Assembly: GCA_002104985.1 (NCBI GenBank)
Contig: MCGO01000296.1
Coordinates: 1 to 37,903 of the forward strand
DNA from: Rhizoclosmatium globosum
Lineage: Eukaryota; Chytridiomycota; Chytridiomycetes; Chytridiales; Chytriomycetaceae
Length of the DNA stretch: 37,903 nt
Direction: 5' to 3'
Shown: positions 1 through 10,447 of the stretch, piece by piece
Position numbering within the stretch: position 1 is the first letter of the stretch
Layout of the letters: each line of letters opens with the position of its first letter
Notes under the pieces: generated by a model
Database searches by the model: none
Told to the model about the DNA's origin: nothing
What the model saw: only the letters and a program-made list of their open reading frames with translations
Made by a program: the position numbers and the translations under genes

Positions 1-645
1 AGGATCCATTACTATGACGTCAAATTGTGTGGTCGCTGCTAGCGCCTGTTTGAGTAGTTTAGCGATGGAATGAAAGTTAAGTTACCTTGAAATCAAAGGT
101 TTGAACGTCTGCATTGATTGGAACGCTATGTTCTGGGATAATTGATGGCAATGTGAACGTTTCAGGAATCTCAATGGACGCAGCTTGTGTAATGGTTTGA
201 TGCATGGCGTTCAGATTGTAGCTGATTGAGTCGTTCACTTCCACTGTTCGTTTGAGTGAGCCTCAAGATTCGCAAGCCATAGATGCATAATATACCATCA
301 ATAGAGTCGTCTTCATCTTGTTCCACTTGACGCGATAGATCCACGCCGTAAGGTTGGATGTCCGACTCTTTCCTCTCCAAGATGCTGAAAGCCTCAAGGA
401 CACGCAGCTCTTCCTTCGCCTTTACAATTGCGCAACCAAAGAGCTTTCTCGTGCGATTAACTCTGCGAGACGGTCATCCAGGCGTTTCAGTTTTGCAGGA
501 CTGGTGGGCAGACTGGTGCTAGGAGGCTTCTTGACGTGGTAAGAAGGCCGCTTTACTGGTGGTTGTGGTGGTAGTGGGAGTGGTGTGCAATCGATTCCGG
601 TTCATCGTCGCTGAGTCCGAGAATGTCAATATCGTCTGTGTCCAT
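1..645 (-). CDS. MT-A70-family N6-adenine methyltransferase, N-terminal part (cut by window edge)
   Basis: Reading leftward from the ATG at 645, five exons (645-557, 518-426, 384-296, 243-86, 45-1) join in frame across introns of 38, 41, 52 and 40 bases, giving 158 residues. The acidic N-terminus (MDTDDIDILGLSDDEPES) and a Lys/Arg-rich helical stretch lead to INADVQTFDFKAL and then QFDVIVMDP at the window edge. That is the strand and start of the DPPW catalytic motif of MT-A70 enzymes (METTL3, METTL14, METTL4, MTA1), and the spacing resembles METTL14/METTL3. The family methylates N6 of adenine in RNA or DNA using S-adenosylmethionine. The decisive P-W and the catalytic domain lie outside the window, so RNA versus DNA substrate and subfamily cannot be told. 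A 202-base gap separates it from the divergent gene at 848. Confidence 0.62.
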
Positions 646-847
646 TGATGGTTTAAGCTTGAAGAAGTTCTTTCCACCAACCAAACAACTTTGATAGAGA
701 GGCAAGGGATCGGTGGCAGGCGCTTAGTACTGGATCGCTGTGTTCGGGTGAACGATAGAGTTTTATGGGAGAATTATTATTTTATTAAACGAGGCGCTTT
801 GGAGCTTGCTCCGCTTGCTCCGTTCCATTCCAACAAACTTGAACACC

Positions 848-2453
848 ATGAGTTCACCCTCAACGCACGCGCCACCGACACAACCACCACCACCGCCGAG
901 CCACGTGTTCGCCGTGCACAACTACACCGCGCCGACGTACTGCCACCACTGCGACGGCTTTCTGTGGGGCCTCGTTGCTCAGGGGCTCAAGTGCTCAACC
1001 TGCGGCCTCGATGTCCACGTGGCCTGTCGCGACTCCTCGCGAAAGAGTGTCGCTCTCGGGCAAGGACGCTAAGCAACCGTGGATCCGTGGATCTGCCGCC
1101 ACAATCGCCACCACAACCACAGCCTTCGCTCATCGACGACTTTGTTGCTCAAGCTCACATTTCTTCCCTCTCAAGGGAACGCTCGCGAAAAGCTTCAATC
1201 CTCCGTTGGACTTGGTTTACACTACTCCAAAGAATATGGTCGGATTTGTGACTCGTCTGACGCCAATTGTGATTGTATTTGAAGCTACAACTGACATCCT
1301 GACCTGGAAAGATGTCCCAACATCAATACTGGCATTAATCGTATCTATTGCATTATGTGAGGACTTGTTCTTTTTTGGATGTAAACACTCAATCCCTGTA
1401 TCAGGTTTCTATCCCCACATTTTGACGATAGTGCCACATGGATGTATACTATATATAGTAGTGTCAAGTTACTTTGAGAAAGCAAAATACGAATTGGCAC
1501 TTAAAATAAGCCACAAGCGAGTGCGTCGACATCAGAAGGATCTGTGGTGACTCCAGCAGACGCTACGACAGCAACAACATCCACGACTCCATTAGTTTAT
1601 TCTGCCACGTATCTTCGAAACTTGCAGTTTATTCAAAATCAAATGGGGCTTTTTGTCAACGGATATGATGCCGTCGAATCAGGACTTCGGCAACTACAAC
1701 TGTACTCTGACCAACATCCTTTCCAAGTCATTCAAGCCCTGATTGCGTCAATAATTCTCAGTGTATTGACTGTGTACTATGTTCCCCTCAGATTCATCTG
1801 TCTTGGCGCCGTTCTCCTTGCCTTCTCCATCAACACAATCTTTTTCCAAGCATTCATCACAACCATCCCGACAGCACTCCTCAAAAACTTGCTTACACGC
1901 GTCGATGTGATTCGGGAAGGTATCCAAGCTGCAAGCGCAGCACCTGGAGGAAGTATTGTTGTTGTGACCATTTGGGAAAACCAGCGATGGTGGGCAGGTA
2001 ATTATCCCCATCATATCATATGCTTACTTCTCTAAAATTAAACGAACATATTCATTTTCAGGACTCGGTTGGATCCCACACCTGTTCCGATCAGAACGAG
2101 CACCATGGTCAGACGAAACAGGAAACATCACTCGTCCTTCCAAAGAATCCTACGCTCTTCCACCACCCAGTAATGGAGTCGGTAGTTGGTCATGGGTCGA
2201 TTTAGAATGGACTCTTGATTTCGATTGGGCCATTGCGGGTGTTGATCAGAAGGAAGGGTGGCAGTATTCGGATCATGCGTGGGAGAATGGTCGTGCGAAA
2301 TGTGGGGTGGGTAGTGTGACACGACGAAGGGCCTGGATGAGGAGAATGAGATTTATTCCGAATTTGGGGGTTAGTGTTGTTGCTAGTATGTTGCCGAAGT
2401 CGGGGATTGCTGCAGCAGTTGCTTCACCAACACTTTCCAAAAAAGATGAATAA
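848..2453 (+). CDS. C1 zinc-finger / Pex24-reticulon-like / DysF membrane protein (Pex30-like)
   Basis: Starting at the ATG at 848, a proline-rich leader precedes a C1-type zinc finger: H, then CHHC, CSTC, H and C with family spacing. The downstream frame reads as a Pex24/Pex30 reticulon-like region (PLDLVYTTPKNM onward, hydrophobic hairpins near 1230-1480 and 1740-1880). It is followed by a DysF domain with WENQRWW, GLGWIPHLF and the tail pattern SWSWVDLEW. Clear introns are 1352-1399 (48 bases) and about 2000-2061; the stop is at 2451. Pex30-family proteins shape ER subdomains for peroxisome and lipid-droplet formation. Two joins are unsure: around 1044-1170, where the last C1 cysteine lies in another frame, and around 1450-1540. 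Each could be an intron or a missing base. The C1 part might therefore be a separate short gene, though no stop/start pair supports that. Confidence 0.6.
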
Positions 2454-2776
2454 AGTGTGTATAACTGTATTTAAGGTTAATTGGTTATTATAACGCTCAG
2501 CGACAGTCAATTGTGTTTAATTGTAGAAAGGAATGTCACTTGCAAAGACACTGTTGTTCTGTCTCAACAAAGAAGAGCCATAATTTACTCAAGAAACAGC
2601 CAATAAAAATGCGACTATGCTACATCATGCCTATCTTCTGACCGCGCTTGTCAAAATGATCTAGAACATCTCATTTATTCTAATATTAGAACATCTCTTG
2701 CGAAAGCTGTAGCGACCATGCGATTAAGTAAAATTAGAACACGCTCTTCCAGAACCTCAACAATATTTGACGCAAA
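2454..2776. other. Intergenic region with short direct repeats upstream of phosphate transporter copy 1
   Basis: There is no convincing reading frame. The sequence TAGAACATCTC occurs at 2662-2672 and 2687-2697, 25 bases apart, with a looser third match (TTAGAACACGCTC) near 2735-2750. This may be a promoter element of the downstream phosphate transporter, but I recognise no known factor site. No clear TATA box was seen. Confidence 0.35.
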
Positions 2777-4549
2777 ATGTATGTTCTTCGCAGCAGTTCA
2801 CTGAAGCTTTAACTGTTGATTCTTCCAGGGCACAAAACAAAGCCAAAGCATTTGCGCACCTCGACGAGGGAAAGCTCGGATGGTTCCACATCAAGACCGT
2901 CATGATTGCTGGTGCCGGTTTCTTCTCTGACGCTTACGACATCTTCGTCATCTCCCAAGCTCTTCCAATGATTTATCAAGTCTACTTTGGTCCACAATAC
3001 ATCTCTGGGAAATTTCCAGCCGACTTTTCTGCTCCAGGACAGCCCCAAATTGTCAAGACTCTCAGAACGTCAAGGTTGACTTTGTGGATAACTACCCTAA
3101 CGGTGTCCACTTTGATGCTTGGTTGAAAGGTGAGAATCCGACATTTCTGGAATTGATTGTAAGAATTTTTCTTTTTTTAGCTTCCACTAACTGGGGAAAC
3201 TTGATTGGACAAATCACATTTGGTATTGCCGGAGACTCTCACGGTCGTAAAGCCGTATACGGTTTGGAACTGATGGTGATCATTGTGTGCACTATCGGAT
3301 CGATTCTCACTGGTAACATGGTTCACGGTGCAAACATTCTCCAAGTCTTGTCTTTCTGGCGTTTCATTCTTGGTATCGGAATTGGAGGAGACTACCCAAT
3401 GTCTGCCGTTATCACCTCTGAGTTTGCCAACGTCCGATACCGTGGAATGATGCTTGCCGCCGTTTTCGCCATGCAAGGAATCGGAATTCTTATCGGAAGC
3501 GCTGTCTACGTTGCCACCTTGACTGCTATGAAGGAGACAATCCAAAACGACTACACTGCTTTGGATGTCGTCTGGCGTGTTGCTATTGGTTTTGGTATCG
3601 TCCCAGCTCTTTTGGTCATTTACTTCCGTTTCACTATGCCAGAGACTCCACGTTACACTGCCGATGGTAAATATTACTTTAATTCTATAACTTAGGATTT
3701 AAATTTTTACTTGCAGTCGTCGGTGACATCGAAATCGCTGCCAGAGACGTTGAGCTTGCCCTCCAAGGAAAGGCCGTCATTGGAAACAACAACGCTCTCA
3801 AGAAGGACAAGGTTAACAAGATCTCTGATTTTGGAACCTACTTTAGCAAGTGGAAGAACATGAAGATCTTGATTGGTACTGCTTACACATGGTTCGCTCT
3901 TGACGTTGCTTGGTACGGTCTTGCCTTGAACCAGTCAACCGTCCTCAGTTTGATCAACTTTAACGGACCACATAAAGTTTCTGTTAACGTTACAGACAAG
4001 AACAATGTCACTACAGTCCAAAAAGTTATGCCACCAGTTGACATTCAAGATATCTTCTACCAGACTGCTGTCGGTAACATCATTATTGCCTGTGCTGGTA
4101 CCGTTCCAGGATACTGGTTCACCGTATTCCTCATTGAGAAGCTCGGTCGTAAGCCAATCCAGTACATGGGTTTCGCCGTCATCACTATCTGTCTTATCAT
4201 TCTTGCTTCTACCTGGGACAACATTAGCACCAACCAAACTGCATTCATGGCTGTCTTCACCATCGCTCAGTTCTTCTTCCAATTCGGACCAAACACCACC
4301 ACCTTCGTTATTCCAGGAGAGGTCTTTCCAACTCGTTTCAAGGCTACATGTCACGGTATCTCCGCTGCTGCTGGTAAAGCCGGGGCTATTTTGGGAGTTC
4401 AGGCTGTTGGCCCGTACTTTTCCTCCAACACTGTCACTGTGTTGTCCACCTTTGCAGTTGTTATGGCAACGGGAGGTCTTGCAACTATTCTTTTACCGGA
4501 AACTGCTGGAAAGACTCTTGAAGAGCTCAACGGCGACGGTGAAGAATAA
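2777..4549 (+). CDS. PHO84: High-affinity phosphate:H+ symporter, PHO84 family (copy 1, one-base frame break)
   Basis: MFS carrier of the phosphate:H+ symporter family, expected to import inorganic phosphate at the plasma membrane. Exons 2777-2778, 2829-3129, 3181-3666 and 3717-4549 would give 540 residues, but only if one base absent near 3058-3064 is allowed for. Copy 2 (12767-14508) shows CCTCA where this copy has CTCA. Family hallmarks are GDSHGRKAVYG, the loop GIGIGGDYPMSAVITSE, PETPRYTAD after TM6 and IPGEVFPTRFKATCHG in the second half. The first intron (2779-2828, GTATGT...TTCCAG) divides the start codon as AT|G, and the protein then begins MAQNKAKAFAH, matching copy 2. The second and third introns sit at the same positions as in copy 2. 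Either the break is a sequencing error or this is a recent pseudogene. Strong coding conservation favours the former. Confidence 0.85.
2779..2828 (+). other. Intron that splits the start codon AT|G of phosphate transporter copy 1
   Basis: This 50-base intron starts GTATGT and ends TTCCAG, with a pyrimidine-rich 3' part and a TTAAC branch-like site. Removing it joins AT to GGCACAAAACAAAGCC, which creates ATG GCA CAA AAC. That aligns with the N-terminus of the paralogue after its Met-Ser-Pro-Gln. Without splicing, the ATG at 2777 runs into a stop within about 12 codons. Confidence 0.7.
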
Positions 4550-5247
4550 GCCATTTTATTTTTTTCCTTTCTGCCAAATAAAAGCATCTTACATCTTGTT
4601 TCACCGCGTTCAGATAATCAAACGAGTTCATCATTAGCTGAATTAGCTGAAGCGTTCGACTCAAGAACGTGTCTTTAAGGAATTGAAGGGTGGAAGGAGA
4701 AATCAATTGAACACCTTCAATCCTGAAGGAAAAAGCATATGTACTGTAACATCTGTGCGAAAACCGTCGATGAAAGTCTCCCAGTTGCCATAAAATAGCT
4801 GAAACAGTAGCAGAGTCATTGACAAAAAGTAACGCAATAAATCAAGTACCATCCTGATAGTGTGAACTGTCTCCCAACTCTCCTACTTGAAGTTTTTTCG
4901 GCTCACTGCTCATCCCGGTCTTGTCAAAGGAGCCAATCAGATTCTTTCAATTCCAAAGGAGCCAATCAGAATCAAACCCCACCAAAACTTACCACCACCG
5001 CCTTTCTACTGAAGCACGGATCTCCTCGATTTCCCCAGTTATATAATCGTACTATATGAACGATTACGCCGAATCTGATATCATAATTGAAATGTTTAAA
5101 CGATGGAATCACGGCGTATGACCCCTTCTCGCCGCACTTTTTGTATTTATTCAAGTTGGACTCGGACCGGCATGGAAAGTGAGCCGTTTTTTCCTTCATT
5201 TGGATTCTAGCGAGAAAATGAATCTCTTTTCTTGATTTGTCCATAAA
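4550..5247. other. Long intergenic region, no gene seen
   Basis: About 700 bases lie between two plus-strand genes. Frames on both strands are short and look non-coding. The region presumably holds the 3' end of the phosphate transporter mRNA and the promoter of the membrane protein at 5248. Apart from the CCAAT-bearing direct repeat at 4925-4970 and a small tandem repeat (ATTAGCTGA twice near 4633-4651), I see no structure. Confidence 0.5.
4925..4970 (+). repeat. Two 17-bp direct repeats, each with a CCAAT box
   Basis: CAAAGGAGCCAATCAGA occurs at 4925-4941 and again at 4954-4970, a 29-base period. Each copy has CCAAT (4933-4937 and 4962-4966). They lie about 280-320 bases upstream of the ATG at 5248, a usual distance for CCAAT-binding (HAP/NF-Y) complex sites. 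The regulatory role is inferred; the repeat is seen directly. Confidence 0.5.
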
Positions 5248-6615
5248 ATGTCAACTTTCACAGTACTCGCCATCCTCGCCACATTCTACACTGGCCCATT
5301 ATCGCAATCTGCTTATCTCCTCGATATTATTCTGCATGAGTCCATATCAGATCCTCTATCCACCAACATCGACACCCTGCCACACTTCCTCAAAGCACAC
5401 CAAACATGCATCTCGCACCTTCCATCCCTCTTATCTCACTACATCTCATCAATACCTCGAGAAACCTACGGTCAGTCAATAGACGACAGCTGTACAGCAA
5501 TGTGGAAACATCAGATTTGGGTTGTCACGGCAACACTCTCGGTTTCGGGAGAAACTGTCGTCCTTGCATCAGTTGTGCTTCATGGCCTTATCGTTGCGGT
5601 AGCAGGGATATGGCTGAGTAGAAAAAGGAGGAAAGGCCGCAAGTCTGTGTTTTTGAAGCAGATGCAAAGTCGGAATGATGGGAAGGTGTGGGAGTTGGTG
5701 TATTGGGTACGGTTTCTTTTGTCTTTGTCTATAGTTATTGATTCCGTATTATAGGTCTATTTTGTGATGAGTGTGGTGGATGTTGTACTTGTGTTGTGGA
5801 ATCTTTCTGTGTTGGGGCCGCTTGTTTATAGTCTCGTTCTCGCGCCACTATTTTGCATACATAGTGTATTTGGCTCTGTTTCAGCCTTATGGGGATCTCA
5901 TGAAAAGTCGCTGTCAGTTTCGAAGCAATGGATTTCGACTCCAACGACAACAACTCCAACGAAGCGAAGAGATCCAACATCTCTGTCTTGTAGTCCGTCT
6001 CAGTCTCCTGCAGGATATAATAATATGGCTGTATTTGGAAAACCGTCGTCTCTCACTAATGGCTTTGGGATGCAACTTGATACCACATCGCCAACGATTA
6101 CAAAGCGGAAAGGATTTACAGCACGAGTGGTAAATAGTGAAGACGAAGATGATGAACTAGTTGATGCAGACACTGAAATGGATGGATGGACATATATTGG
6201 ACGCGGAAACACAAACGACTTCCGATCCGTCCATTCAACAGCACAAAATCTGCGGAAACTGAAACAACAACAAGACGCATTAGATGATACACTGATATCT
6301 GGATTTGCATCGATTCGGACGGAAGCGGGAAGACAGCCACAAACCGTCAAAACTGGTGGAAGCGTGTTTTCATTTGGAAGTGTGACTCCACTTGGACAAA
6401 AGACATACCAGGAAGATTCATCAATGAAGTTGGATCCACCTCGATTCTTTGCACCTCAGGTGAGTGACTTAGAGATTGATGATTCTTGGCTTGCTTACAT
6501 AAGTGTACAGGAGAGTACGGGGTTGGAAGAGCTGTTTATGCAGAAAGTTGACTTGAAGGATGCACCCGCCGAGACGCCGCGAAAACAAGGCATCTTTTCA
6601 CTGTTATTTGGCTGA
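5248..6615 (+). CDS. Unrecognised multi-span membrane protein with TGLEELF C-terminal motif
   Basis: Exons 5248-5706, 5755-6459 and 6511-6615 give 422 residues; both introns have good GT/AG ends (48 and 51 bases). The N-terminus is hydrophobic, like a signal or first span. A second span (VVTATLSVSG to AGIWLSRK) is followed by a strongly basic RKRRKGRK stretch. A long hydrophobic region around the first splice join (about residues 147-195) probably makes two more spans. The C-terminal half is polar and probably cytosolic, with acidic EDEDDE, WTYIGRG and a conserved-looking end, RFFAPQ-ESTGLEELF. I do not recognise the family. The second intron is 51 bases and free of in-frame stops, so its retention would add 17 residues. 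Confidence 0.72.
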
Positions 6616-6801
6616 TGAAAGGGTTTAATTATGGTGGTGGTTGGGGAGTCGAACAGAGATTTTTCGTGACCCCTCCTTTCAGTGTTCCCACTGTTCCAAT
6701 CACACAGGCCAGTGGAACTCACGTTGAAGTCCCTCGCCCCAACGCCCGCACTCCCACCACACCACCTTCCAGCCGCCAGCCCCTCAGCAGCCCTTCAACT
6801 G

Positions 6802-9800
6802 ATGACGTCCAAGTACGGGCCGCTTCTGCCGCCGTTGTCGCAGTGTCTTGAGGCAAACTCGGCCCACTTTGAGTCTGTTTCAGCGACTGTTTCAAGTGGT
6901 TTCTCTCTGTCAACGTCTGCTTCGTCAACGTCTTCTACTTCGACCGGATCGGGCGGATCGGGTCAGCCGCTTCCGTCGCCGCCGTCGTCGTCGACGCTTC
7001 CGCTGCACCCGCTTCTGCTTCCGATGAACTCGAACTCGAACGCAAACTCAAAAGATGTGCCAAAGTATCCGTCGCCGCCGCACTTGATCCACAGCTCAAC
7101 AACTTTGAAACCCTCGCTAAAACGGTGACTCATCGTCTTATCAACGAACCCAAACACCACTCGTGCTAAACAACCAACTAAACAGACTCAGAGACCGCGA
7201 TGACGAGTGGCCTCAGATGCCGCCAGCGTCGGCTTCGGCGTCGGCGTCTCGGCCCACCACCTTTGTCCAATCAACCACATCGCATCAACTGCCCAATCCC
7301 CGTCGCACTCCAATCCAATACTCGCAATCATTAGCTGTCGATAACACGTGGTCGCCTTCGTCCATCTCGTACGGCGGTAATCAGCAGCAGCAACAGTCCT
7401 CAAACAGCCCCTACATCTCATCCAATTTGAACCAAACTGTGGCGTACCCCAACAACAACCCCCTCCAGTTCCACCCGAATACATCGTCAACACTCTACAA
7501 TGCATCGTCGATGAATCTGCCATTGTCATCGCCGCAGTACGACCATCCCACCTTACCTCGATTGGCCTATGTTCAACAACAACTCCACAACTCGTCTCAA
7601 CGCTCTTCCCCACTTCAGCCTCATGTTGCACACTCTTCTCCTTTGATCTCTGTAATGTCTGGAACCATCGGCGGTATTGCTCATGGGGCTCCCGAATCTC
7701 CTTACTTTCAAAGCACCGGTCCCTCTTCCGGCCGATCCTCCATCAACCAATTTGATTTCATCAACCAATCATCATCGCTGTCGTCTGCCCCTAGTTCGAC
7801 CCGAATATCAACGAGATCACAGACACGAAGGAGACTGGAGCAAACTTCACAACAGAACCAACCAACTTCAAATCTACAATACTCTTCGGTTATTCCCCCA
7901 TCAACGCAACAGCAATCACAACCGCAACAATCACGACAATACCTACCTCCTCCTCCGTCACGGCCGAACTTGACCTCAACCAACTTAGACTCCCACCAAC
8001 TGCTTGCACAACCTTCCACGTCCCTTAATGGATACCCCTACTCCAACAACAATACGCAACAGCAAGCTCCACTTAACATGTCACCGCATTTCAATCACTC
8101 ATCGCCGTATTTGAATTCACCGTCAAGTCTTGGGCTCTTCCACCAATCATTTTCCCGATCCAACGGCCCCCCTGTGGCTGCAAGCCCTACTATCCATGCT
8201 GCATACACTCTCGCATACCCATCACACTATAACCAACCTGCTCCAGCCCCATCCCCACTCCAAACCAATTATTACATGTCCTACCCATCACAACCACAAC
8301 AACAACCTCAAGCGTCATATTTCCCATACCAACAACTTCCTCTGCCTCACACAACAGCCTACAATCTTCAACAGTCACGACCCACTTTCAAAGTCTCTGA
8401 AGTGATTGACTTGACACAAGATAGTGCGAGTCCATATATTCTACCACCACCAACATCATCTGCCTTACCTGCAGTAAAAAAGCGAAGAGTCGAGTACGCG
8501 TATCCGATTGGCAGTGCTCCTGGCGTTCCAATGATGAATGCAGCGAATGCAGGAATGATGGTTGGAGGTGGTGGATTAGTAATGGGATACCGGTCTGCAG
8601 CTGTTGCCGAGATTTTACCACTCGTGGACTGTGACGACAAGGATGGACATTATATCATTCGGGAGGGAGATGACCTGACACCTCGATGTAAGCTTGTCAT
8701 TGATTGAAACCTTTAAACTAATTTCATATTGCGTCTCAGACAAAATCATTCGGCTGTTGGGTCAAGGAACGTTTGGAAAAGTCGTGGAAGCATATGATCG
8801 AACGCGAAATGCGAAAGTCGCCATCAAGATTATCCGAAGTATCCAAAAGTATCGAGACGCGGCGAAAGTGGAAGTACGTGTGTTGAACGCGTTGAAGAAA
8901 AACGATCCAATGAACTTGAAGTGAGTCCCTACTCTTTTCCATTACGTCATCACTTACAAATGAAATTAGGCGATGTATCCACCTATTGACATACTTTGAA
9001 CACCGAAACCACACTTGCATGGTCTTTGAACTGCTCGCGCAATCCATCTTTGACTTTTTGAAGGAAAACTCGTTCAGTCCGTTCCCCATGTATCATATCC
9101 AGACATTTGCAGCACAAATTATAGAGTCGATTACGTTTATGCATGGATTGAGACTGATTCATACGGATTTGAAGCCAGGTAATTTATTTTTTTCTGTGAT
9201 TTCATGAGGACCTGACCGGTATTCTTTTCATTAGAAAACTTGATGTTGGAGAGTAACCAGTGTCGACCACAGCTTCCTGGACTTGTGAGTACAAGAGCCC
9301 TTTTTTTCTTTTAAGGTTTATTGACGTATGATGTGCAGGGTCCTCGAGAACTTTTGAGCGCGAGATTGCGGCTGATTGACTTTGGAAGTGCCATCTTTGA
9401 TGAGGACTACCACAGTTCTGTTGTGAGTACACGGCATTACCGAGCGCCTGAGATTATCTTGGGACTTGGTTGGACGTTCCCTTGTGATATGGTACAGTAA
9501 TTTTTCTTTTCGTCAAAGTTAGAGGCGTCTTTATTTACTTTGTAATAGTGGTCGATTGGATGTATTCTTGTCGAGTTTTACACTGGAGACGCGTTGTTCC
9601 AAACACATGACAAGTATGTGTCACCTGATATGTTCACTTGATGTGTTTCAAGAACTTAACACGTCATTTCTTTAGTGTTGAGCACTTGGCCATGATGCAA
9701 GCTGTATTGGGTCCTATTCCAGACTACATCATCAAGAGCATAAGTCCCGATAAACCCAGCTCAAAGTTCTTTAAGTCGAACCGCCAAATCAACTGGCCTT

Positions 9801-10047
9801 GTCCGCAGACCCCAAAAGCCAGCAAGAAGTACGTGAAGGCTATGAAGCCGCTTAACGTGAGTTATTTTGCTTGGAGATCAAAAGATTTGATTCTAATTGT
9901 TCTTTGCAGCAAATCATTTCTGGAACGGATCAAACGTCTGTCTTATTTCTTGATTTGGTCAAGAAACTGTTGGTGTATGATCCTAAACACCGGATAACAG
10001 CTCGCGAAGCATTGGAGCATCCCTTTCTCCGCTGCTCTGTTAGATAA
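6802..10047 (+). CDS. LAMMER/CLK dual-specificity protein kinase (Kns1/Lkh1-like)
   Basis: Nine exons (6802-7124, 7186-8687, 8740-8920, 8970-9178, 9235-9284, 9339-9491, 9549-9613, 9676-9856, 9910-10047) join in phase to 933 residues. The first ~600 residues are low-complexity Ser/Pro/Gln/Asn sequence. The kinase domain starts at about residue 608 with [13 protein letters not shown]. It continues with VAIKII (Lys of motif II), [11 protein letters not shown] (the HTD loop typical of this family), [17 protein letters not shown] and the diagnostic [20 protein letters not shown] kinases phosphorylate SR splicing factors, and in yeast they link nutrient signals to growth. The start is the first ATG in the open frame; upstream codons in that frame lack an ATG. 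The kinase core is intact. The long disordered N-terminus is usual for fungal members and likely carries localisation and phosphorylation sites. Confidence 0.93.
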
Positions 10048-10447
10048 TGAGCCGCTCCAACATCCGCTTCAGTCTTCTCTTACACTACATGCACACACCC
10101 ACTTCCACCCCTGACCGCTGTTGATGATCGTTTCATTGTTGTTTACTATCCTTGTTTTTTAGTTTTCCCCCTGGTCAATAATGGCCATATTATATCATCA
10201 GTTAAAACGTTCCCTGCTTCTAGTTATGTGTGTACCTTATCGCTTTGGAAATAAATACTGGGAATATTGTACTTAGAATCGATTTTAAGTTCAACCAATG
10301 ACTCTTCAATGATATGACGTTCATTGCTTTACCAGACTTTGTGTATTATTTGGAAACAAATACGAAACCTCCCTCAAATCCCTTCATTCGAATAAAAAAA
10401 CAAACTTCTAAGCTTCTCCAACCAATATTTCAACAATTTCAAACGAA
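10048..10447. other. Convergent 3' intergenic region
   Basis: This 400-base gap lies between the kinase stop codon and the stop codon of the opposing lectin gene. It holds AT-rich stretches, including AATAAATACTG near 10248 that could serve as a polyadenylation signal for the kinase. No gene or repeat was found. Confidence 0.4.

Noticed and set aside
296..556. Two apparent frameshifts in the MT-A70 gene
   Set aside because: Introns of 38 bases (519-556, GTAAAG...CCTAG) and 41 bases (385-425, GTAAAG...TTTCAG) restore the frame, so no break is needed.
691..1251. 186-codon plus-strand frame overlapping the C1 domain
   Set aside because: Its N-terminal half is antisense-like shadow of the C1 frame and promoter. 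Only its 3' part may be used as exon sequence of the C1/DysF gene.
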